Shown one piece after another: positions 47,651-57,000 of a stretch of DNA of 64,000 bases. Made by a program: the position numbers and the translations under genes. The notes under the pieces are model-generated. The model did not search any database. It was not told the DNA's origin and saw nothing but the letters and a program-made list of their open reading frames with translations. Positions within the stretch are counted from its first letter, which is position 1. Each line of letters starts with the position of its first letter. The stretch is from Prolixibacteraceae bacterium (GTDB taxonomy: Bacteria; Bacteroidota; Bacteroidia; Bacteroidales; Prolixibacteraceae). The stretch lies in the NCBI GenBank assembly GCA_028282705.1, contig JANQHI010000037.1, positions 102,319 through 166,318 of the forward strand, in the 5' to 3' direction.

Positions 47651-48316
47651 TTACCTGGTAGGGGCAATGACCCTAAAACCAACCTCTTTAACTTTAATAT
47701 CCAGTTCCTCTATCTTTGTTGCAGACTCAAAGGCAATTAAGCCTTCCAGTTTCTCCCCTGGGTATAAAGTGTGCAGTGCAATATTGAAGGAATAAAGCCC
47801 CTTCTGCAACTTGTTTAAGCCTTCTAGTTTATCCTTCTGTTTACTGCTCGAAATTCTGGGCCCCCAGTCTTCATCTTCTTCAAAATAACCATCATCATCC
47901 CCTTCAATTGCTGCCATGAGTGCTGCATAAAGTACAATTCCAACAATTGCTATTGGGATTATGTATACTGCTTTGGGAAACTTCCTTGTACCAAGCTTCT
48001 CACATGCAAGTTCATTGTTAACAAGCTTTAAGGGCTTGCCTCCTGAAAGGAACTGGAACTGGGTGCCATGTATGGCTTGTTCAGAATTATTGATGATTTT
48101 GATATTCAGCACCTGGATATTTTTGCGTTTGGCCCAATTTTTCTTCAAGTGCAAATTGGGGTTTTCCAATTGGTTGGAAGAATAGGAAAAACTAATGTCA
48201 CCACGTAAAACTGGTGGGTGGAATGGGGCTAAGGAAATATTGTTTTCAAAAGGTTTGCAAGCTGTAAAAAATAGTGTGGCAGCTAATACCAGGGATATGG
48301 CCTTATTTGTTTTCAT
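47651..48316 (-). CDS. Hypothetical lipoprotein with internal membrane segment
   Basis: A 221-aa protein with a lipoprotein signal (LFFTAC, lipid Cys at 20) and a later hydrophobic helix (~125-145, VYIIPIAIVGIVLYAALM) followed by a very acidic stretch (EGDDDGYFEEDEDWG). The two halves flanking the helix are beta-rich (VLNIKIINNSEQAIHG; YPGEKLEGLIAF), as in small immunoglobulin-like domains. I do not recognise the family. It is convergent with the SUMF1-domain gene (47 bases, no clear hairpin). Confidence 0.6.
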   Translation of the reverse strand: MKTNKAISLVLAATLFFTACKPFENNISLAPFHPPVLRGDISFSYSSNQLENPNLHLKKNWAKRKNIQVLNIKIINNSEQAIHGTQFQFLSGGKPLKLVNNELACEKLGTRKFPKAVYIIPIAIVGIVLYAALMAAIEGDDDGYFEEDEDWGPRISSSKQKDKLEGLNKLQKGLYSFNIALHTLYPGEKLEGLIAFESATKIEELDIKVKEVGFRVIAPTR

Positions 48317-48460
48317 GGCTAAAATTTGGAGATTGTATTTAACAATAATAATGCCATGTTAGGTGGGTATCCTTCATAAAATAGCCTCACTTATTGAAAA
48401 ACCAGCCTGCATGTGCAACCAGGTTGGGAGATTCCCAAACCCTTGGGGTGGGGGATTAAC

Positions 48461-49906
48461 TTATTGATGCTGCCCTTTCAAAGCTTTGGCAGTATCTTGT
48501 ATCAATTCCCAAACTGCTTTTACATGTTTTTCTTCAGTATTGGTTTGCCCAATTACCACCCTTAAAGCAACCTGCCCTTTTATTTTGGTGTGGGTGAAGT
48601 AAGCCTTTCCTGTGGCATTTGCAGCTTCCATCAATTTCATGTTAAAATCATCACCAGCCTTGTGCCTGAAGCATACCAGGTTGAGAGGTGGCTGTACAAC
48701 CAGTTCAAAATCATCAGACTGGCTGACCCATTGTGTAAATTCCTGAGCTAATCTTACATGTCCCCTGATGTGGTGTTGCAACCCTTCAACTCCATAGTGC
48801 CTGATCACAAACCAAAGCTTTAATGCCCTGAACCTCCTGCCCAGTTGGATATGCCAATCCCTGTAATCTATTACTGCACCAGATTCAGTGGCTTTGTTTT
48901 TCAGGTATTCAGGCAAGATTGAAAAAGTATTGATCAGGTGTCTTTTATCTGATACATAAAAGCAACTGCAATCCAGGTTGGTAAACATCCATTTGTGTGG
49001 GTTGAAGCAATAGCTGTGGGCAAGATCAACCCCATCCAACAAGTACCTGAACTCGGGGCATAGCATGGCAGTCCCAGCCATGGCAGCATCTACATGTAAC
49101 CAACAGTTTTCTGTATGGCAAATTTCCCCAATATCTCTCAAAGGGTCCATAGCATTGGAAGAAGTTGAGCCCATAGTAGCACATACAAAAAATGGTATAT
49201 ACCCCTTTTTTTTATCATCCCTGATCTGTTGTTGTAGTACTTTGGCATTCATGCCCAGGTTTCCATCACATTCAATTTTCCTTAGGTTGTTCAGCCCTAT
49301 CCCTGCAATTTTAACTGCTTTTTCAACTGAAGAGTGGGTTTGTGTTGAAACATATGCCACTAGTTTATTATGAGTCCCTTCCTCATTGGATGTGTAACCT
49401 GTTGCCTTTTCACGCGCAGCAATCACTGCTGTCAACACCGATGATGAAGCACTATCCTGGATAACCCCACCACCCTCTGAAGTGGTTTTAAACACCTGGG
49501 GTAATTGCATCATATCCACCAGCCAATCCATCACTTTGCTTTCTACTTCAGTGCAGGCAGGGCTTGTAGCCCATATCATCCCTTGAACTCCCAGGCCAGA
49601 GGACAGCATATCACCCAGTATGCCAGGAAAAGAACCATTGGCAGGGAAAAAAGCAAAAAAGTTAGGTGATTGCCAATGGGTAAGCCCTGGAAAAATATCT
49701 TTATACACATCTCCCAGCATCTGATCAACACTTTCTCCTTTAACAGGTGCAGCATCAGGGAGGTTGTTATATATTTCTCCTGGTTTTACTTGTGAAAGGA
49801 CAGGATGGCTTTCGATATTCTCATAATAATCTGCAATCCAGTCAACCATTTTTTTACCTTCTTCACGGAATTGAGAAGGTGTCATGTGATAGCTTTTTTG
49901 ATCCAT
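48461..49906 (-). CDS. Aromatic-L-amino-acid decarboxylase (group II PLP decarboxylase)
   Basis: A 481-aa cytoplasmic decarboxylase strongly resembling animal DOPA/tryptophan decarboxylases. The PLP lysine is in FNPHKWM (K305), the PLP-Asp in LHVDAAMAG (D273) and the stacking His in STQTHSSVEK (H191). The mobile catalytic loop has the protonating Tyr in LPEYLKN (Y334), and GRRFRALKLWFVIR follows. It converts tryptophan, tyrosine, phenylalanine or DOPA to the amine; the exact preference is not readable. The window also encodes a tyrosine phenol-lyase, so aromatic amino acids have two degradative routes here, although the genes are 43 kb apart. A small intergenic gap separates it from the acylphosphatase gene upstream. 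Confidence 0.92.
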   Translation of the reverse strand: MDQKSYHMTPSQFREEGKKMVDWIADYYENIESHPVLSQVKPGEIYNNLPDAAPVKGESVDQMLGDVYKDIFPGLTHWQSPNFFAFFPANGSFPGILGDMLSSGLGVQGMIWATSPACTEVESKVMDWLVDMMQLPQVFKTTSEGGGVIQDSASSSVLTAVIAAREKATGYTSNEEGTHNKLVAYVSTQTHSSVEKAVKIAGIGLNNLRKIECDGNLGMNAKVLQQQIRDDKKKGYIPFFVCATMGSTSSNAMDPLRDIGEICHTENCWLHVDAAMAGTAMLCPEFRYLLDGVDLAHSYCFNPHKWMFTNLDCSCFYVSDKRHLINTFSILPEYLKNKATESGAVIDYRDWHIQLGRRFRALKLWFVIRHYGVEGLQHHIRGHVRLAQEFTQWVSQSDDFELVVQPPLNLVCFRHKAGDDFNMKLMEAANATGKAYFTHTKIKGQVALRVVIGQTNTEEKHVKAVWELIQDTAKALKGQHQ

Positions 49907-49936
49907 GCCAGGAAAAGTTGATAAATAGAATATACC

Positions 49937-50218
49937 TTAATAACAAGATTTTATGTTGAAAGTTGAGAATGGCTTACCTCCTTCAACCCAAACAGTTTTT
50001 ACAGAGGTGACATTTGCCTTGGGTGGCCCGAACTTTAACCAATCAATTAAGGTTTCCACATCTTTATGGTTTCCTTCAGCAACAACTATCACATTCCCAT
50101 TTACCAGGTTTTGTACATACCCCTTCAGGTTGTACTGTAATGCTTTTTGCAATACAAAATAGCGAAACCCAACTCCCTGGACTTTGCCTTTTACTGTTAT
50201 TTCAGCAACCCTGGACAT
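49937..50218 (-). CDS. acyP: Acylphosphatase
   Basis: A 93-aa small enzyme hydrolysing carboxyl-phosphate bonds such as acetyl or carbamoyl phosphate. The signature GKVQGVGFRYFVLQKA has the phosphate-binding Arg (R19), and the catalytic Asn is in GYVQNLVNG (N37). The length is typical. It lies 30 bases upstream of the decarboxylase gene on the same strand, so they could share a transcript. Confidence 0.93.
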   Translation of the reverse strand: MSRVAEITVKGKVQGVGFRYFVLQKALQYNLKGYVQNLVNGNVIVVAEGNHKDVETLIDWLKFGPPKANVTSVKTVWVEGGKPFSTFNIKSCY

Positions 50219-50248
50219 TTCAAACTTGGGGATAAAAAATAAAGCAGG

Positions 50249-50602
50249 CTACTTAAAAGCCTCTACTATTTCAGGGTTTGAGAGTGCCCAAATTGAATAA
50301 ATGCCAATGGCAGTGCCCAGAGGGAAATTAAATAGGTCAAGTACTGATAAGATCAAGGTTAAAATCCTGGCCCATTCTTTCCTTTTGAATAAGCCAAAAC
50401 CTGCAATTAACCCAGGGATGCTTATTACCAGGAAAAAGATGATGGCTACATTGGCAATAATAGACAAGATCATATTAGCCTCAGGGTCTCCTGCAAAACC
50501 TCCAACCATCTTAAGGACAACAAAACCAACAATCCCAATAATAATTCCAAGGATACTAAGCCCTATTTGAAGTGCAGCAACTATATTGATGTGTTTTTCC
50601 AT
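50249..50602 (-). CDS. Small hypothetical membrane protein
   Basis: A 117-aa protein with three hydrophobic helices (about 9-32, 45-70 and 75-105) and a short hydrophilic C-terminus (NPEIVEAFK). This layout is common in Bacteroidota and Firmicutes and is usually annotated only as a hypothetical or DUF4064-like membrane protein. No catalytic residues are visible. It is upstream of acylphosphatase on the same strand (30 bases), so the three genes down to the decarboxylase may form one unit. Confidence 0.65.
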   Translation of the reverse strand: MEKHINIVAALQIGLSILGIIIGIVGFVVLKMVGGFAGDPEANMILSIIANVAIIFFLVISIPGLIAGFGLFKRKEWARILTLILSVLDLFNFPLGTAIGIYSIWALSNPEIVEAFK

Positions 50603-50780
50603 GGTGATGTTTTTTAATGATTTATAAATTTACTAAAAAGAAGCCACTTAACTTTATAACATACTTATTTTTAGGCCAACAGCAACAATTTTTCGTTAAT
50701 CAAGTTATTTATGTACAAAAACTTTTTTGAAACAACTTATTGTTTTTAATTTTGCAGGCATAAACGGGAAAGGGATATCC

Positions 50781-51017
50781 ATGGAAATCATAAAAATTGT
50801 TTTACTGGCGATAGCTTTAGTTACATTAGCTGTTTTTGGGTTGGCAACAAAAATCCTTCTTAAAAAAGGAGGACAGTTCCCCAATACACATGTGGGTGGT
50901 AATAAATTTTTGAAAAGAAATGGAGTTTATTGTGCCCAAACCCAGGATAAGATTGAACAAAACAAAGTGAAAAAGAAAATTAATTATAAAAACCTTACTT
51001 TCCTTCAGGGGAAATAA
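50781..51017 (+). CDS. Conserved small single-pass membrane protein
   Basis: A 78-aa protein from ATG 50781. A TAATTTTG box (50747-50754) and TTTG (50726-50729) upstream fit transcription starting between the alternative ATG at 50727 and this one, which favours the shorter protein. One helix (~3-25) is followed by a basic loop and the motif FPNTHVGGNKFLKRNGVYC with one Cys. I recall similar ~70-aa proteins in Bacteroidota, often near ApbE or respiratory genes, and here ApbE is the convergent neighbour. The function is unknown. Confidence 0.62.
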   Translation: MEIIKIVLLAIALVTLAVFGLATKILLKKGGQFPNTHVGGNKFLKRNGVYCAQTQDKIEQNKVKKKINYKNLTFLQGK

Positions 51018-51061
51018 TAGGATTAATTATTTTCTTCTAAGTTCTGGTTGCCAATTTCTGG

Positions 51062-52057
51062 CTAGTTTACCAAATATTTTTTAAACCCTTCTGAAATATA
51101 AGTTGCATTATCCCCATTTTCATCAGCATAGACCAAGTAGATATCCATATCAGGGATGTTTTTTGATAGTTCAATGCTTTGATCAAGCCCCATAACCATA
51201 AATGCTGTGGCATAAGCATCAGCAGCCATGCAGGTGTTAGTAACCACTGTAGTACTTAGTAAACTGTGCTGCACAGGATATCCTGTTTTTGGGTCAATGG
51301 TATGCGCATATTTTTTCCCATCTTCAATGTAAAAATTCCTGTAATTCCCTGAAGTGGCCATGGCTTTATCTGGTAGGCTAAGGATATCTTGCAAATCTGA
51401 TTGGTTGGGAACAAGGCTATCTATAGGTTTGCTAATGCCAATGGTCCAGGTTTTTCCTTTGGAATTTTTCCCTTTAGCAACAATTTCCCCACCAATTTCA
51501 ACCATGTAATTTTTGCAACCTTTCTTTTGTAGTAATTCACCAATAACATCACTGGTATACCCTTTGGCAATTGCACTACCATCAAGCATGGTAGCAGGGT
51601 TCTTTTTTATAATTTTAGTGCCTTCTAAATGGACTTGATGATACCCCACTATTTTTTTTAGGCTGTCAATCAGTTCTGTGGTAATAGAATCTTTATGTTT
51701 AAAGCCAAATCCCCAGGCATTGACCATAGGGGCAACTGTTATATCAAAAGCCCCTCCTGTTTTTTTAGAAATTTCCATTGATTTTTTAAAAACATTCAGG
51801 AAATGTTGGTCAGGAGTAACAGGCACATTTTGGTTTATTTTTGAGATAACAGAAGTGTCAACAAAAGTGGATAATGAGTTATTTAAAATGCTGAATTCAG
51901 CTTCAATTTCTTTATGATAGTCTTTCCCTTTGGGGCTTTCATACTTAATGCTGTAAATGGTTCCATACACAAACCCCTGGTTGTGGATAAATTTGCTTTC
52001 AGGGGTGCACGAAACCAGGAGGTAAGCTGCTAAAACCAAGGCATATAAGTTTTTCAT
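51062..52057 (-). CDS. apbE: FAD:protein FMN transferase (ApbE), lipoprotein
   Basis: A 331-aa flavinyltransferase that attaches FMN through a phosphodiester to Thr/Ser of exported proteins such as NQR and RNF subunits. A lipoprotein signal (AYLLVSC) anchors it to a membrane facing the periplasm. Family blocks are GTIYSIKY, GGAFDITVAPMVNAWGFG, DGSAIAKGYTSDVIGE, TSGNYRNFY and HTIDPKTGYPV, the last carrying the Mg-binding Asp/Thr region. No target flavoprotein is encoded nearby. The length and motif set are complete. Confidence 0.95.
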   Translation of the reverse strand: MKNLYALVLAAYLLVSCTPESKFIHNQGFVYGTIYSIKYESPKGKDYHKEIEAEFSILNNSLSTFVDTSVISKINQNVPVTPDQHFLNVFKKSMEISKKTGGAFDITVAPMVNAWGFGFKHKDSITTELIDSLKKIVGYHQVHLEGTKIIKKNPATMLDGSAIAKGYTSDVIGELLQKKGCKNYMVEIGGEIVAKGKNSKGKTWTIGISKPIDSLVPNQSDLQDILSLPDKAMATSGNYRNFYIEDGKKYAHTIDPKTGYPVQHSLLSTTVVTNTCMAADAYATAFMVMGLDQSIELSKNIPDMDIYLVYADENGDNATYISEGFKKYLVN

Positions 52058-52229
52058 CTTATTAAATTATTTATTTAAGGTATAAGATGTAACTCGTCCC
52101 GTATGCTTGGGACTCGTTTCGTTTTCCTACTTTTTAATACAGGCTGAAGGTATTATTTATTTTTCAGTTATTGGTTAAAATCCAGGATCAAGTATAAAAA
52201 TATTCATTACCCAAAAGTAAAATTTGTAG

Positions 52230-52292
52230 TAAGCCTTAGTGGCAATATCCAGATCAATCCTTTCGCCACAAAAACACTAAGAATCACAAAAA
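52230..52292 (-). repeat. Dispersed repeat, copy 2 (inverted relative to copy at 40759)
   Basis: TAAGCCTTAGTGGCAATATC continues through AGATCAATCC, TTTCGCCACAA and CACTAAGAATCAC. It matches 40759-40824 on the opposite strand with a few differences. It lies in the 323-base gene-free gap 52058-52380, which otherwise holds only a short hairpin (GTCCC 52096-52100, GGGAC 52109-52113) upstream of apbE. Confidence 0.55.
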
Positions 52293-52380
52293 TTTTGTTA
52301 CATAAATGTTTTAATTATAGGGTGTTAAAACCTGTGCTCTTTTCTTGTCCAGTTCATTCAACCATTAGAACTTCAGGCTT

Positions 52381-53418
52381 TTATTTTTTAAGCTTATCAA
52401 TAAAATAGGCAGGAGGTGAGATAAAAACAGAAAGGCCAATAAATGGTGCACCTTTTACTGTTGATTTAAGAATGTAGTCATTGTCAGGTTTAGGTAATTT
52501 GCTTCCTTTTGAGAAATTACTTTCTGAAATATTAAAATTGAGGTTTTCAGTATATCCCAGTTTGGCTTCCAGCCATACCCAATCATTTAATTGATGGGTG
52601 TAACCCAACTTTAGGAGCAGGCTTGATTTCCTGAGTTGTAGGCTTTCAATTTTAGATAGGATTGAATTATCAAGGTGCACTGTATAGCTGTCTCCAATAA
52701 CCCTTGCTTCAGAATAGATAAAAGATTTTTCATTTAGTTTTTTCCATAACCTGATGCTTTGAGGCAAAAGGGCATCTAACCCATAGTTATTGTTAAACCT
52801 TTGTGTCCAGATAATGGCAGGATAAACAGAAGGCGAGCCAAAAGTATATCCATAATAAATACCAAAACCATAATAAAGCCTGTTGTTCTTTTTTATCCCA
52901 TAACCTGCTGCCAATGAAAACTTAAGGTATTTTTTCAGTGTAAAATGGCTGTTGTCACGATAAAAATCTCCAGCCAATGAAAGGTTTGTCCTTACCACTA
53001 ATGACCTGTTTCCTTTCAGGTGTATCAGTGCATTGAAGTTGGAGCCCAGCTTTTTTAGGTTCCTGTCTTCAAGGCTCACATAGAGGGGGAAATCCATGTC
53101 TTCTTCATCATCAAAAAAGAACTTTTCATCAGCATAATCCAGGCTGCCCGTGAGTATAAAATTTGGTTTATACACAATAGGGAATTTCATTTTTATTTTG
53201 GCTGTCCTGTTGGCTTCAATTTCTGTTGAACCACTTCCAATTTCATCAATTGTGGATGTTGAGGAAATCCCATATCCACGGTTTGCATCCATGCTGAATG
53301 TAAGGAAACGCATGGGGAAATTGGTTTCCATAATAGGCATCCAGTTTGTTGAACTGTTCTTTTGAGCGTAGCTAAAAAATGGAATAAATAATAGTATTAT
53401 TGCTATTTTGAACCTCAC
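52381..53418 (-). CDS. DUF6268-like outer-membrane barrel protein
   Basis: A 345-aa protein with a signal peptide (residues 1-18, ending SYAQ). Alternating amphipathic strands with aromatic ends continue to the C-terminus, in the style of Bacteroidota barrels of the DUF6268 type (for example KFPIVYKPNFILTGSLDY split around strand ends, and YYGFGIYYGYTFG). No catalytic motif is visible. It lies 14 bases downstream of the histidine phosphatase gene on the same strand, forming an apparent three-gene unit with the phosphoesterase/Omp85 fusion. Confidence 0.65.
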   Translation of the reverse strand: MRFKIAIILLFIPFFSYAQKNSSTNWMPIMETNFPMRFLTFSMDANRGYGISSTSTIDEIGSGSTEIEANRTAKIKMKFPIVYKPNFILTGSLDYADEKFFFDDEEDMDFPLYVSLEDRNLKKLGSNFNALIHLKGNRSLVVRTNLSLAGDFYRDNSHFTLKKYLKFSLAAGYGIKKNNRLYYGFGIYYGYTFGSPSVYPAIIWTQRFNNNYGLDALLPQSIRLWKKLNEKSFIYSEARVIGDSYTVHLDNSILSKIESLQLRKSSLLLKLGYTHQLNDWVWLEAKLGYTENLNFNISESNFSKGSKLPKPDNDYILKSTVKGAPFIGLSVFISPPAYFIDKLKK

Positions 53419-53432
53419 TTTTTTTCTTTTGA

Positions 53433-54059
53433 TTATTTAATAAGGATGGTAGCCCCAAGGTTTTTTTTCCCTTCATTTTGCTTCACTTTCCAACCCCTTT
53501 TTTTCAACTCATTTTTTATATTCCTGTTTATATAACCATGGGTAACCAGCACGACCTGGTTGTTTGTTTTTGCTAATTCTTCAATATAATGAACGGCATT
53601 TTGCACCCTTTGTTTTGCATCTTTATGTGATTCTATATCTTTTTTGCTCCATCCCAGCAACCATGCAGCCCTTGATATAATAGCCCAACCTTTGTAAGGT
53701 AGAACCAAGGGAAGCCCGAATACAGGGAGGTTAAATTCATTGAACACGGGAGAAGCTATATAAGTAACAGAACCATCAAATAAAATACCTGCAGTGGCCA
53801 TTGACCTGTACAATAAACTGGTATGTACAGTGTCTGCTAAAATTTGGGGAAGCTTTGAAAGGACTGTATCAGGAGCAAAATTGGTAATGGGAGCAGTGTC
53901 ATAATTCTGGCGTAAGTTGGCAGCCTTTTTTGCTGTCATCCAGCCTTTTATTTCTAAATCAACCTTAGCATGCCTGATCAAAATAACCTCTTTGCTCAGC
54001 AATGAAACAGGGAATAGGGTTACAAATATTATATAGAGGAATATGGACTTGATTTTCAA
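53433..54059 (-). CDS. Exported histidine-phosphatase-family protein
   Basis: A 208-aa branch of the histidine phosphatase superfamily. A signal peptide (~1-22) is followed by VILIRHAKVDL, where the catalytic RHG motif reads RHA with the phosphorylated His kept. The second catalytic His is in VVLVTHGYINR. Arg residues at ~82 and in the C-terminal half could complete the phosphate pocket. The RHA variant also occurs in SixA-type enzymes. Its start overlaps the end of the large fusion gene by 4 bases, so the two proteins are translationally coupled, suggesting that it acts on the same periplasmic phosphorylated substrate. That shared substrate is an inference. Confidence 0.8.
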   Translation of the reverse strand: MKIKSIFLYIIFVTLFPVSLLSKEVILIRHAKVDLEIKGWMTAKKAANLRQNYDTAPITNFAPDTVLSKLPQILADTVHTSLLYRSMATAGILFDGSVTYIASPVFNEFNLPVFGLPLVLPYKGWAIISRAAWLLGWSKKDIESHKDAKQRVQNAVHYIEELAKTNNQVVLVTHGYINRNIKNELKKRGWKVKQNEGKKNLGATILIK

Positions 54060-57000
54060 AACAGGTATTTAAAATTGAACTGGAATAAATTGTCTTCCTT
54101 GCTTGAATTGAAAGTAGTTGTCAGCACTGCCATTTTAAAAGGAGATATCCATATACCACCACCATATCCCTGATGCCATTGGGTTGAAGGTTCATTTTCA
54201 AACCAAACCCTGCCCAGGTCATTAAATAGCAAAAGCCCCATCTCGCCAGTTATAAGGTAGTTTTTGAAATCCAATAATTTCAAACGTGCCTCAGCATTTA
54301 AGTAGGCACTTTCATCACCATAAAACCTGGTTTTCCTGAACCCCCTCAGGTTGGTTTTCCCTCCTAGTTTGGCTGCTTCATAAAATGGGTAATTCCCACT
54401 ATTTTTTTCTGCACCTACCCTGATTGCAAAAACTGTCCTTGGATTCTTCCTGAAACTTATATAAGTAGAAAAGTACCCACTTAATTTACTAAAATCATGG
54501 GCATTACCATCCAGGTTAAGGTATTGTGCTGCACTTGCATATGCTTCAAAACCCCTGGTGGGCATAAAACTTTTGTTTACATTCCTGTATAGGTAATCAG
54601 CTTTAAAGGCCAGGTATTGTGATAATTCCAGGTCATCTGGAGAGAGCCTATTAGTTGCAAAATTGGTAATAAAACGACTTCTTGTATCTTCTGTTTCAGT
54701 GGTTTGCCATGAAGTACTAAACCCAATCTTGTGCTCATTGATGGGGTGGTCTTTATTGGCTTCATCTTCCTCGTAACGTTCCCAGGTTGTTTTCCCAAAA
54801 CGTTTTTGTACTTTCCCTGTAAAAAAATATTGCTGCTGCCTTAAAGTAAAATAATTCTTATGTTCCCCTGAAAACTCATTTTTTGTTTCATTGCCCAGCC
54901 CATAAAAGTTGGATGTATAATTGGGTGCTTTAATATCAACATCAAAACCTACATCAAAGCCATTGGTTGTTGAAAATGATTCAAAGCTGTATTTTATGTT
55001 AAAGGCTGAAGTTTTGATTGCATAATTGGCAGCAACTGTAGTGGTGTTCTCCCTCCTGAATTTTTGCACTTTAGTAGAGAAACCACCTCCTAAGAATACC
55101 CCATCATCAATATTATACCCTATTGAAACCATTGGCATTGTTAAATCATACTTAAATGATTTACGGTTATAATCATGAATTATTTTGTTATTAGAAAGTA
55201 TTTTTTTTGCCTCTCCTTTACTGTTTATCACAGTGCTTTTTTTCAGGTCATATATTTTGGCAGTTTTTTTCAACCCATTAACTTTTGATTGGTCATCCAC
55301 TACATCTTTATCTGTCCCTCCAATGATCCTTACCAAAGGGCCTTTGTTCACTTTCCCTTTTATCACAAACTTGTCTTCTTCATCCAACCCATAACAAACC
55401 AATTCTTTTGTTTCATTAGTTTTGAATACCCTGTGGAATACCTGCTTGCCTATTTCCCCCTTTTTTTTCAGGTGCCATACAGATACTTCAGTTTCTTGGT
55501 CATTTATCCTGTTTATTTCAAAAAGGTCCTTCCTATTGGTACCCACTATGTTTACTTTTTCTGATAAAAAAGAATATAATTGATAAGCCATTTCTTTTAG
55601 GTACTTTTTGCGTCCAATCAGGGTATTTTTGATGCTGTCAGCACACAATGGCCTTATCTCAGGAGGGAAAGCCAGCATAGCTTTTTCAATGTCTTCATTG
55701 GTTATCCTGGCAACCAGGGTATCAGCCATGTCAGACCAATTTTTCCACTCCATTTGGTTGAGGAATGTCCTGTCAAAATAACGTGCATTAAATGCTAATC
55801 CCTCCACATTTTTTGTTTTGGGTTGGAAATTTTGGATTTTGGGCATCAGCCATTTCATGGAAGCCAGTTTTGGTATGATGCCCTGGTTTACAAAAAATAC
55901 CTGGTCTCTGTCACGTGGGATAGGCTGGTAGGTAGTTAACCCATCTTTTTTAAATGAAGCCCACCTCCATTGGTCATCATGCCTGTCCCAATCATTGATA
56001 TACAAGTCAAGCAGCCTGGCCCTTAAGACAGCATATTGGTCAACCTTATGATCTTCACTTTCTGTCGTTTTTTCAATCACATGAGCCGTATTTACAACAT
56101 CTTTTGAATAGCCAAAGCTTTTAATTTCAGAGCAGTTGCCAGCAGGCCTTTCTTCATATAAGAACAGCCCTCCTGCCAGGTCAGCTTTATATTGTTTTAA
56201 TAAAGGATCTTCAGGTACATAAACAATTTTAGGGTTGGTATGGAATACTCCTGCAGCTTCTGCAAGGCTGGCAGCAGGCAATGCCCCATAAGGGTTGGAG
56301 GCTGATATCTGGTCCTGTACAATATCCACAGCAAAAGTGTTTTCCATCTCTTTAGGCAATGCTCCTTCAGCATATTTTTCCAATGAGCGCAATACAAACT
56401 GCTGCCCATCCTTATTTTCCATCCTGATAGACTTGGTTTGCTGTCCTCCCCCACGTTTTAAAATCTCCAACCCTCCTTGTTCTTTCAGGATATTAAATAC
56501 AGGAACTTCAATAGGTGTTGCCCACACATCACGATAATTTTTCCCCATCCATTTTTCATAGGATTTACTTCCAAGGTATTGTTTGCTGGCAAAAGTTGTA
56601 TATGTTTCACTGGCAAAAAGGTTATCCCTTTTTATTGCAATGTCCTCTTCTTTTATAAGCTTTTTTTGGAACAATGTTTTGCTAAAAACAGGTTTTTTAG
56701 CCCCATTCTTCAGTGAAAAAAAATTCAAAACTACCTGGCTATTTTCATAAACATCTATCCTGGCAATCCCTGCCTGGTTGCTGCCAAATTCTGTTTTGTT
56801 TTGGTTGACATAGGACTGTTTGCTTAAAGAGCCACTGATAACCTGGTGGTATTTTCCATTCATAAAATACTGCAAACTGTTTTCATGGGCTGAAGCATAG
56901 ATCAGGTTGGGGAATTGGTTAAATAATGCATGTAACTGCTTGGACAGGTTTTTATACTCAGGGTGTGCCATATCCTGCCTTCCTCCAATGGCATTCTTAT

